Positions 11,143 to 19,793 of a stretch of DNA of 64,000 nucleotides are shown here, piece after piece. Every line of letters starts with the position of its first letter. Within the stretch, counting starts at the first letter, position 1. Position numbers and translations under genes: made by a program. This stretch comes from Anthostomella pinea (Eukaryota > Ascomycota > Sordariomycetes > Xylariales > Xylariaceae), in the NCBI GenBank assembly GCA_963556695.1, contig CAUWAG010000003.1, forward strand, positions 8,060,001 through 8,124,000, read 5' to 3'. A model generated the notes under the pieces. It had not been told where the DNA came from and did not search any database. It was given only the letters and a program-made list of their open reading frames with translations.

Positions 11143-12967
11143 GCTGGGAGGTCAGTCTGATGGTTTGATGATGTTCACCAATGATTCCTACGCTGCCTTG
11201 GTGCAAAGGAGAGATTGCAGGTCAGACCGGGAAAGTACCAGATGCGCAAAAGCGTAAGCGTCTTGCGAAAATGGAGTCGGGGTCTGGATGGTCTTATTAG
11301 TTATATATTCGTGAACTTTGGGGTACGAATGCTACGCTGCAACGTGAACCTCCTCCCTTACCCCTCTCACTCGCAGTAATCGCCATTGCGAACCTTCCAA
11401 ACCTCGTGAGGGATATGCGAGACTGATAAGACCTCGCGTGCTCTTGAAGCGCCATCGAGCGGGTCATGTGAGTACCGAAGCAATGCGCCATACCATGCAG
11501 TGGCACCTTGCATCAGACGTCGAATGGGGAAACAGAGTATAGATTGTTGCGGATCAGTATTCCAATCAGTCATGGCATTGAGGTAGGGTTTAACCGGACC
11601 GTCTGCTGATGATGTTGGTCTAGATTCTCGGTATCCAACTGTAGCTTGGTTGGGTCAAGTTGAAGAGTGGGAAGATTCGGCTGGTCCTTCCAGCATCGAA
11701 TCGCTGTGGTCCGACCAGGGAGCTTCATCGGAAGTCATCACGAGATACAGATGGGCTGGTAGACAGGTTTTGACTGCCCGTGCTCATCCAAATCTTCCAA
11801 GTTCTGCTTGTCTTTCATCTCTGTCAACAATAGTGATCAAGTGGCAGGTATTATCATCCTGCGCCTGCGTGTGGGATAGATCCGGGCATCCATCTAGTGA
11901 GAGAGATGCGGCCCAACCAAATATCCGCAGAGCGGCCAACTTAGTGGCGACCTGAAGTGACGGACGAAGCATGCTGAGCAATGCATCGGACAAGAATGAC
12001 CCACGCTACCGTTTAGAAAGGCCGGGAACAAAGCACTGGATGAATTTCGTCGATTGGTGATGCATCAACCCATTCATCGCGAATCTCCGGAACACGGCAC
12101 GCGATACGATGTCATGGCTCCAACATGAATAGGGCATAACAATGGAAGCGTGCCGAGTGCGCAAACATATGGGCCACTCCAGAGGTACTAGAACGAACAG
12201 GATGTCGAGGGTGGAAGCGACACATAATGAGTGCGTTTTGGTTGATTCGACTTCGAGGTTGTTCTGTTCGAAACAAAACTGGCTGGCCCCTCAGACCCTG
12301 CGCTCCTCCGGCTTTGTCCGCCTGTCAGTGGACTCAGTGCGGTGGCTGTCCGCCCAGATGCCCCACCTAAACGGGAGACTCGGTGCATGTCAGCCAATCA
12401 ACATGGCGACGTAGGCCCACCCTTAGTCTCAGGTACGCGCTTTGTCGTCCAATCAAGCAATAGGGGTCACATAGGGGTCACTTAGCAGCCACAAAGGGCA
12501 GAGAGCGTCTGGCTCACCCAGCTGTTATATGTGACCAATGAAGAGCCTCAATGAGGATGATTGAGCATCTCTTTCACACAAACAGCTTCCTCGGGTGTTT
12601 CTTCCACGACCCTTGTCCAGGTCAACTACCGCCTCACATGGGTCAAAGAAGCCTTGTGCCGAGTTCGCATTGTTTCTACGTGACAATCCATTGGCATCTG
12701 TCCACCGTTGTCATGGCTCTTTCTACCCATGACAATGACCAACCCTCTTTTTCGTGCCTTGCCAGGCACGTCCAAGTGTATAAGAGGACCCTTGCTCAAC
12801 CTCGCAAGGTCTCTCTCTTCTCTCATCATCCTCATTCACATTCTCACCACCAACCAGAAGCGATAAGCCTCCTTCTCAACAACTTGTAATCACATAACAG
12901 AGTCCGGTACTCTCTATCATTCAACATTCACTCCTCCTTCAGGCTCAGATCTCACCAACCCAACACA
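11143..12967. other. Intergenic region upstream of the AA11 gene
   Basis: About 1.8 kb between the divergent P450 and AA11 genes. Only short, unsupported open frames are seen. The right-hand part holds the promoter elements listed separately. Confidence 0.5.
12394..12784 (+). promoter_or_regulatory. CCAAT boxes and TATA box of the AA11 gene
   Basis: CCAAT pentamers lie at 12394-12398, 12449-12453 and 12535-12539, and a TATAAG box lies at 12779-12784, about 185 bp before the ATG at 12968. CCAAT is the known site of the fungal Hap/CBC complex. The leader after the TATA box is C/T-rich. Assignment rests on motif and position only. Confidence 0.5.
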
Positions 12968-14122
12968 ATGCAGACTCGCAAGCAGATCGTCGCCGCGGCC
13001 TTGGTGGCTTTCCTCGGTGCCGCCGACGCTCACATGATCATGAAGAATCCCAAGCCTTTCGGAAACCCCGACAACTCGCCCCTGACGACTTCCAACTACC
13101 CCTGCAAGTTGAGCGGCGACCCGGCTACCTTCTACAACAAGGCGGGCATCGACAACACCATGGCGATAGGGGAGAAACAGACGCTCGAGTTCACCGGCTC
13201 GGCTGTCCACGGAGGAGGGTCTTGCCAGCTTGCCATCACTACCGACAAGGCGCCTTCTGTAAGCACCTCGTGGCAAGTCATACTCTCCATCGAAGGCGGA
13301 TGTCCCGCCAAGGACGGCACTTCGCCCTCGACCTACGACTTTGAGATTCCGAGCAGTGTTGCTGCTGGCGATTACATTTTCGCGTGGACATGGATGAGTA
13401 AACTTGCTGGCCAACCGGAATACTACATGAACTGCGCCCCCATCACCCTCACGGGTGGTACCGCCAAGCGATCTGCCAACGAGACCATGGATCTGTTCCC
13501 GCGAGACGGTGACCTGCCTGAGCTGTTCGTCGCCAACCTCGCCCAGATTAACGACTGCAAGACTGCCCAATCATCCGATACTGAGTTCCCGAACCCAGGT
13601 TCAGTCGTCCAGAAGCCTAACGCCGCCGCCAAGTTCGCTCCCGTCACTGGTTCCAACTGCGTGCCGAAGGGCGCTAAGGAGGCTGCTCCCGCTAGCGGAG
13701 GCTCAGACTCTGGCTCATCAGCTTCATCCACCAGCAGCGCCACGCAAGCCGCGAGCTCGACTACCACCGCCACGCAAGCCGCCACCGGATTCGTCACCAG
13801 CACCACATCCGCGGCGACCACCAGTGTCGCAGATGCGACTTCCGCCACCTCCGCCACCGAGGTCCCATCGCAGACCGCAAGCACTCCGGCCAGCGGGTCC
13901 AGCAGCGCTCCGGCTTCGGGACTGACGGGCGGCATGTCGGGCGCGTGCACGAGCGAGGGCATGTTCAACTGCGTCGGCGGCAGCACCTACCAGCAGTGCG
14001 CGAGCGGCAGCTGGACCGCGCTCCAGGCCATGCCGGCGACCACGAAGTGCCAGGAGGGCCAGACGATGACGCTCTGGGGCCGTGACGAGACGCCCCGCCG
14101 CAGCTTCCGCCTCCGCCGTTGA
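12968..14122 (+). CDS. AA11-type lytic polysaccharide monooxygenase with Ser/Thr-rich linker and C-terminal cysteine module
   Basis: A secreted copper enzyme; characterised AA11 members oxidatively cleave chitin. Single exon, 384 residues. A signal peptide of 21 residues ends in ADA, so the mature protein starts with His22, the copper-brace histidine. The second brace histidine is His81 in SAVHGGGSCQ, and the axial tyrosine is probably Tyr152 or Tyr153 in PEYYMNCAP. The core ends near residue 165; after a spacer, a long Ser/Thr/Ala-rich linker (about 225-320), probably O-glycosylated, leads to a small cysteine-rich end module (ACTSEGMFNCVGG...QQCASGSW) resembling the X278 module attached to many AA11 proteins. 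The high GC of the linker is due to its composition. Likely role: remodelling of fungal cell-wall chitin or attack on exogenous chitin. Confidence 0.88.
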   Translation: MQTRKQIVAAALVAFLGAADAHMIMKNPKPFGNPDNSPLTTSNYPCKLSGDPATFYNKAGIDNTMAIGEKQTLEFTGSAVHGGGSCQLAITTDKAPSVSTSWQVILSIEGGCPAKDGTSPSTYDFEIPSSVAAGDYIFAWTWMSKLAGQPEYYMNCAPITLTGGTAKRSANETMDLFPRDGDLPELFVANLAQINDCKTAQSSDTEFPNPGSVVQKPNAAAKFAPVTGSNCVPKGAKEAAPASGGSDSGSSASSTSSATQAASSTTTATQAATGFVTSTTSAATTSVADATSATSATEVPSQTASTPASGSSSAPASGLTGGMSGACTSEGMFNCVGGSTYQQCASGSWTALQAMPATTKCQEGQTMTLWGRDETPRRSFRLRR

Positions 14123-14470
14123 TGCTGAATAAGGGGGGACGACGAGAGAAGGAAGGGTGCTGAGGGTTGCATCGTCTTGTACATAGTCTAATAGAAAGAG
14201 CGCCTGGCTGGTCTAGGGCTCGACAATTTGTACATACCTACCACATTGTCTTCTACTAAATCAGGGCCATTGCTACTGTTGCTTACTAAGGAGTTATGAA
14301 GTAGCGCACAAATATCCCGGATGGTGGCCAGTAGCGCGCTACATACCCCCAGTGACATAGGTATAAACACACCCAACATAGCGAGATATACGCATGGAAA
14401 TCTATTTTTATCATCGTCGTCGCAGCTACCGGCATCCTTACGGGCTGTGCATATTGTAGTACTGCCGATC

Positions 14471-14850
14471 TGGGCAGCTATCTGCATGCGTTCGCATCCA
14501 CCGATCCTTTGCCGAATAGTTCCAAGGTAGGAACAATCGGCCTGGGCAGCTATTCTGCGTGCATTCGCATCCACCGATCCTTTGCCGAATAGTTCCAAGG
14601 TAGGAACAATCGGCCTGGGCAGCTATTCTGCGTGCATTCGCATCCACCGATCCTTTGCCGAATAGTTCCAAGGTAGGAACAATCGGCCTGGGCAGCTATT
14701 CTGCGTGCATTCGCATCCACCGATCCTTTGCCGAATAGTTCCAAGGTAGGAACAATCGGCCTGGGCAGCTATTCTGCGTGCATTCTACGCATCTACTAAA
14801 TCCTCCGCCGAATAGCCACGAGGTGGGACAGTCGGGCCGAGCAGCTATAT
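14471..14850. repeat. 73-bp tandem repeat, about five units
   Basis: Units start at 14471 (72 bp), 14543, 14616, 14689 and 14762; the last is degenerate and fades out near 14850. The central units are almost identical. Each contains a GTTCC...GGAAC inverted repeat around AAGGTA. Because 73 is not a multiple of three, the open frames seen across it are not coding. It lies 350 bp past the AA11 stop codon. Confidence 0.92.
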
Positions 14851-15299
14851 GCATGTGTCAAGGAAGCCTTGCTTGGGCAAGGCCCTGAATCCCTTGAGCT
14901 GCTAGCTCCTCCCATTCTTCGGTCTAACCTTGTCAATATCATTCAGCCCTACGTAACTTCAAAGTTCCAGATCCGAGAAGGAGTGAGTGAGTGTTGCACC
15001 GTATAAAAGTGGACCTAGACTCTAGGTTCGATTCCTACCAGCGCTATATCGACACTAGAACTTTTCCATTCCTATCGCCGCTGACTTATGTCGAGGAACT
15101 TCTTAGTATGAACAAGGCCTCTGGTTTTTGGCCCATGCACCTCACACGTTCAGTGGCACAGCAGTTCTATCGCCATAATACCTCTGGTCCTTCGGAATCC
15201 GCCGCCGCAGCGAAAAGATGGATGGCAGCTTCAGTGCTACCGGTGGCTGTTGTCACTCTGCAAAGAACCAATGAAGTCATATCCTACAACGGGAACATA
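14851..15299. other. Intergenic region between tandem repeat and MITE
   Basis: No gene supported. An open frame at 14991-15356 runs into the MITE and has no coding character that I can defend. Confidence 0.5.
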
Positions 15300-15520
15300 C
15301 AGGTCGCCAGGATAGAAAGTAGTAGCGCAAGCCCTAGGCTGGGGGCCCTGGATTAGTATTTTCCCTATTGATTTCTGTGTGAAGATACCTCTGTCGCATA
15401 GAAGCATAACATATTTATGAAACGGGACCGTGATCAACAGTATATTCGCACCACATCTGGCAGAAATTTTACGTCCCCTCTACATGGCGCCGCGCCACTA
15501 CTTTCCATGCTGGCGACCTA
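15300..15520. mobile_element. MITE copy 1, TA-flanked, 221 bp
   Basis: Starts CAGGTCGCCAGGATAGAAAG and ends with the inverted counterpart; the 29-bp terminal inverted repeats (15300-15328 and 15492-15520) match at 25 of 29 positions. The element is flanked by TA at 15298-15299 and 15521-15522, the target-site duplication of Tc1/mariner-type elements. Both ends and the adjoining internal sequence match the copy at 19178-19400 in inverted orientation. No transposase is encoded. The gene for a small secreted protein starts 255 bp downstream. Confidence 0.85.
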
Positions 15521-15605
15521 TAGATAGACGGACTCGGGCATGGCGTCATTGTCAACGGTGCAACACCAGGTAGGTTGGATATGAATCATACCGATGGTCG
15601 ACACC

Positions 15606-15611
15606 TATAAG
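15606..15611 (+). promoter_or_regulatory. TATA box of the small secreted protein gene
   Basis: TATAAG sits 165 bp before the ATG at 15776 and about 85 bp beyond the MITE, followed by a C/A-rich leader typical of strongly expressed fungal genes. Confidence 0.45.
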
Positions 15612-15775
15612 AGTCTTGACTTTCTCCCATCGACTCATCCAATACCTCACAGACAAACCACCAACACAACAAGCCTCAATCAAGCACTCGTCACAGACAC
15701 ACCAGTATCTTGCCACATATACATATTGTACACATCTTCACTCCTCAGCTTCCCCAAGAAACATCAACAGAAGCC

Positions 15776-16270
15776 ATGTCTTTCAAGCAGTTCGCCCTCG
15801 CCGCTCTCCTCGCTGCCACCACTCTCGGAGCGCCTTCAGCCCCAAACAAGCTTGACGTGTCTCTGCCAAAGCGCGACGACGCCTCCAGTGATTACGTTCA
15901 TGGATGGTGCGGCCTCCACTTCCACCGAGACGCGTCCAACAAGGGAGCTACTGGCAAAGCTATCACGGACAAATTCGAGATCAAGGTCTACGAGGGAGGG
16001 GACGCCTCCTACAAGAAGGAGATTGGCTCTTTCCCACAGACCGACCTGAACGGAAACTTCTCGGACCAAACAGTGACCGGCGTCTTTACCTTTCCGTTCA
16101 CTTTCCACAACAGCGGGAAGTGGATGATCAATTTCAACGTCAACAACCAGAAATTCTTGGCCGACGCAGGAAAGCAAAACGCTAACTGCAAGTCCGGCAA
16201 AGTCGAGAGCCCTGACATTGGCGACGGTTGGCGCTACCAGGAGGACGGGGACTGCGGTTTCACTTGCTAG
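15776..16270 (+). CDS. Small secreted cysteine-containing protein, 164 residues
   Basis: Family not recognised. An N-terminal signal peptide (MSFKQFALAALLAATTLGAP) is followed by a short propeptide ending in Lys-Arg before DDASSDY, a likely Kex2 processing site. The mature part, about 130 residues, has four cysteines (GWCGLHFH, NANCKSGK, and CGFTC at the very end), enough for two disulfides, and is rich in Gly, Asn, Lys and aromatic residues, consistent with a compact beta-rich extracellular protein. An upstream in-frame ATG at 15710 would spoil the signal peptide, so 15776 is preferred. No intron is seen. It could be an effector-like or antimicrobial-type secreted protein, but nothing in the sequence fixes the role. 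The MITE in its upstream region is noteworthy. Confidence 0.75.
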   Translation: MSFKQFALAALLAATTLGAPSAPNKLDVSLPKRDDASSDYVHGWCGLHFHRDASNKGATGKAITDKFEIKVYEGGDASYKKEIGSFPQTDLNGNFSDQTVTGVFTFPFTFHNSGKWMINFNVNNQKFLADAGKQNANCKSGKVESPDIGDGWRYQEDGDCGFTC

Positions 16271-17037
16271 ATCAGATCTGCACTCCATTGATGCGTCTTC
16301 GTCGACGCCCTGGAGGCTGGGGCGGTTAGCACATGGATGATGGAAATGTGACGCGGCTGCTGGAGTCGCTGGTACGGTTCTTCGTTGACTCATTGCGGGT
16401 TAGCTGGTCACCCGCCACATGGAAGGATTGTTTTCTTTGGGAGGTGTAGCCCTTTCACCTGTATTTCTACCTCTAATTCCCCCTTGCTGTACGGTACTTA
16501 TCTTGGTGTTTTGGATTCAATTTACTCTCATGGTTGTCTTTACATACCGTGTCTCGATCTCAAGTGACCCATTTATCGTAAACCTACGTGACAACTCTGT
16601 TCCAATCCCGATACTCCTTTGGCTTGAGCTCATCGGCATCCGCATCTTGGTAGACAAGTGCGCTGAACCACGCTAAGATCCGGGACAATATCCAGCAGCC
16701 GCTCGAAGACCACCTGGGCGACAACGACGGTAGCAAGCAACACGTAGAACCGGCCGCGCACGGGAGGTGAGGCGGCAAATGTCAATGGGGAGTCCGAGGA
16801 ACAGCGCAATTGAGTACGTTCACTATAGGATTAGGGTTAAGTACGACTGGACGCAATTGGTCAGGGGAACCAACTGGAACAACCATCCAAATCCGAATCG
16901 CTGCTCATTCCACAGCCAGCAAATGATAGCTAACTATGTTCCGGCCTGCCGCCTAACATCTTTCGAATTTTCGGGATGGCAGCTGCATGGTCAGCCCTAT
17001 GTCAAACAGAGCGTGGGGGCTTTTAGATGAGTGAAAA
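16271..17037. other. Intergenic region
   Basis: No gene seen. A single TTAGGG-like sequence near 16830 is not part of an array. The LINE target site forms its right border. Confidence 0.5.
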
Positions 17038-17052
17038 CGTATATTCTGGTGT
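17038..17052. repeat. Target-site duplication of the LINE, tail-side copy
   Basis: The 15-bp sequence CGTATATTCTGGTGT abuts the TGAT-repeat tail of the LINE and is repeated exactly at 18985-18999 on the other side of the element. Confidence 0.75.
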
Positions 17053-18984
17053 TGATTGATTGATTGATTGTATTTAACGTGGGGGGTAGCTCCTCAGTAG
17101 TGCAAACCACGCCTCCCAGAGCCTCTGTATCGCAGGGTTGTGGAGGTCTCAAGATAATAAGTACAGTCAGTCCCGCTCACGGGCCCATCCCCGTTGTTGC
17201 GGCGGTATGACCTTGGGGTCATCCATCTGGTCCTTTAAGAAAAGTTATCTATCAGAGGCAGATTATTGAAAAGAACTTGCTCTTCTCCACGAATTTTGCC
17301 CATTCTGTGCTCCTCTCCCCTAAGTATTGTAAACAAGCTGTCCTAGGCGAGTACCTAGGCAGCAGCCGGTTTTTCCCCAGCCTCTTACAAAAGAAAATGT
17401 GTTGTGGTGTTTTTTTCTCACCATAGCTGCAGTGATCATTCGAGTCTGTATGCCCAAAGCGTTCATGGTATCTGGCAAAGTCGCCATGTCCAGATCTGGC
17501 CGCTAGAAGTCTGTGTAAAGTACTTCTCTTAAAAGATATAAGGTCTCTTTCAGTTACTGCATATAAGTATACTTCTTGATACCTAGGTTCTGATTGGTTT
17601 TTCTATCATTAGTTGAACTCTTTCTTGCCCTTTCTTTTGAGATCTCTTTTGACCTAAGAGATTGTAAGAAGGTTTATTATGTCTGTTTTTAGCATGGCAC
17701 CCTCTTTTGTTAGTGTGTTGGCAGCTTCGTTGCTATCAATGTCTCTGTGTCCAGGAATCCACTTGACGGTCACTCCAGGAGTGTGTGCTGTGGCAAGTTC
17801 TTGAAATCATAGAAAAATGTTCTGTGATGTCTCGGGTGGAGTCCCATTGAGCCCATCTACCACTGACGTGTTGTCCAAGTAGACATATAGCTGTTTTCTG
17901 TGTCTAATTGCCCTGGCTGCTGCAAGACCTTGGAGAGCACCATGGACTTTAGCATCTACTACTTCTGTTTGGAGAAGTCTGCCCTTTCCCCGGTATACTT
18001 CTTGTGTAGTGCCGCCTTTCCTGATGGTATAACCCCATCCAGTGCGGGTTGTGCCTTGGTCGTCCAATTATGATCCATCTGAATAGATAACAAGGTCAGT
18101 GTTCACGTTTCTCTCCTGTAGCCATTGCTTGAAGAGCTCTATTTCTTTGTTTTTGTCTTTACAGATTGGGGGCTTCTTGAATAATGGCCTGGTAAGTGTT
18201 GGTCTCTGGAAGTCAGGGACTAGCTGGAAGCTCCTTTGTAGCCTTGTTGGATTCTTGTGAGCTTGTATTTGGAGCCTGCTAACAAGAGGGTGTCTCTGGT
18301 CTATTCGTCCTAGTCGGAGGCCGTGACGTCGTCTTATTGACTCTGTAAGAACTCCTGCTGGGGGAATCTGCGATTCAAAGTATAGGATATGTCCAGGGTG
18401 TGTTTTCCAGACTGGCAAGATAGCCCTGATCGCTGTTCGTAGTACGGTATCTATTGTTCCAAGAAGCCCCTTAATACGACATGCTGATGTCCCACCTAAG
18501 CTCCCAACTTTCTTGATTCCTGGGTACCAGGTCTCCAGGCCGTGTGTAAGAATAGGAATAACACAAGCTTTCATAGCCCTCTTGGTTGACTTTACTGGAA
18601 GTCCTTTGACTATGTTGCATAGTCCTTGAAGGTGATTTGCTACCTTATTAGCTTTCTTGGCCCAGTAGGAAACATGATTTTTGAAGTTTAGTTTTCTATC
18701 TAGGAAGACACCCAGGCATCGCATGGAGTCCTTTGCTGTTTTGTTCATTGTCCCGTGGCGGACTGGAGGATTGTCTGAGTTCTTTTTCCTTAAGAAGTGC
18801 ATGATCTCAGTTTTGTCAGGGTCAAATTCAATAGCGTTATTATGTCCCTATTGACTGAGCAAGTAAAGATTTTCAGAAGTCTCTGTAGCTGTTTCCTTAA
18901 GGTTCTTTCCAATACAGAGAGTCGCTAGGTCGTCTGCATATCCTAAGCGTCTCTTTTTCATACCAAGTCGGGCACAGATTGGCT
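17053..18984 (-). mobile_element. 5'-truncated, mutated LINE (Tad-like non-LTR retrotransposon)
   Basis: Minus-strand remnant of about 1.93 kb. From its 5' side it retains the end of the reverse transcriptase palm with the catalytic motif GYADDLATLC, the thumb (18802-18071), an RNase H domain (VIYSDGS at the start, VKWIPGHRDIDSNEAAN near its end) and the C-terminal zinc-knuckle region typical of fungal Tad-like LINEs (GHGDFARYHERFGH, then HCSYGEKKTPQHIFFCKR). The 3' end is a short (CAAT)n tail, seen on the plus strand as repeated TGAT at 17053-17070. The frame is broken by TAG at 18848-18850 and TAA at 18068-18070; both are explained by CpA-to-TpA changes on one strand or the other, the pattern left by RIP. 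The flanking 15-bp direct repeats give the boundaries. Not capable of autonomous movement. Confidence 0.88.
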
Positions 18985-18999
18985 CGTATATTCTGGTGT
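18985..18999. repeat. Target-site duplication of the LINE, 5'-side copy
   Basis: Second exact copy of the 15-bp sequence at 17038-17052, marking where the truncated 5' end of the LINE joins the host DNA. Confidence 0.7.
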
Positions 19000-19177
19000 A
19001 ATCCGTGTTGTTGTTGTATCTCTTTAAAAATCCTTCTGTGGGCTAAGTGGCCCAAAAATGCCCTATTGGCCTTGTTGGTGCACTGCCACCTCCCTGCACG
19101 CCACGGTGGCTTGCGCGCCATTCAACACCCTACGACGCCACTAGGATGGCCATAACGCGTTCCCGGGTTTAGTATTA

Positions 19178-19400
19178 CAGGTCACCAGGATTGGAAGTAG
19201 TAGCGCGGCGACATGTGGAAGGGAGGTATATTTTCCGCCATTTTCCATGGGAGTATACTGTTAATCATGCTGCTCTATTTAGCAGAAGTGTTATGCCCGA
19301 CGCTCCGAGAGGTATCTTTGCATAAAAAACTCCGAGAGATATATACCGTCAGGGCCCCTGGCCTAGCGCTTGCGCTACTACTTCCGATCCTAGTGACCTG
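19178..19400. mobile_element. MITE copy 2, TA-flanked, 223 bp
   Basis: Terminal inverted repeats of 29 bp (19178-19206 and 19372-19400) match at 27 of 29 positions and start CAGGTCACCAGGATTGG. TA lies on both sides (19176-19177 and 19401-19402). It is better preserved than copy 1 at 15300-15520 and inverted relative to it. No coding capacity; the open frame 19213-19515 overlapping it is fortuitous. Confidence 0.88.
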
Positions 19401-19793
19401 TAGACGAGCTGAAACAACAAGAATCTATTCTATTTTTGGAGCTGTCAGACAACTTGCCGTATTCTACCTAGTGGGCGGACTGGTGGCCAGTCACACATCG
19501 CCCGTCACTCTTTGAGGTGTCGGTACGGGGCGGTGTGGGGGGGCTGAGCGACCATCGTGCATTTTGGCGAGTGCGAGAGTGCGAGAAGAAAGCGACGGCC
19601 AAGGTGCCAACAGCACAGCCGGAGTCCACACCCATGGGTATAAGGACGCCAAGAAGGGCCTCATCCCTCTTCCTCAGACGATAGATCCCCTTCCCTCTTG
19701 GCCCTTGGCTCTTGGCTCCTGGTTCCTGGCTCATTCCCATGTATTCCTGTGTCGCGTGCAATTCGATAATTAGCCGCACGACAGCCCGCAGAC
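19401..19793. other. Upstream region of the following gene
   Basis: About 390 bp between the MITE and the next start codon. No further feature seen apart from pyrimidine-rich sequence near 19665-19735. Confidence 0.45.

Noticed and set aside
14188..14744. Minus-strand ORFs repeating MELFGKGSVDANARRIAAQA
   Set aside because: They are translations of the 73-bp tandem repeat, which changes frame at each unit.
16828..16840. Telomere-like TTAGGG
   Set aside because: A single copy with no array; chance.
19213..19515. 100-codon ORF over the second MITE
   Set aside because: Mostly formed by the terminal inverted repeats of the element; no start context or conservation.
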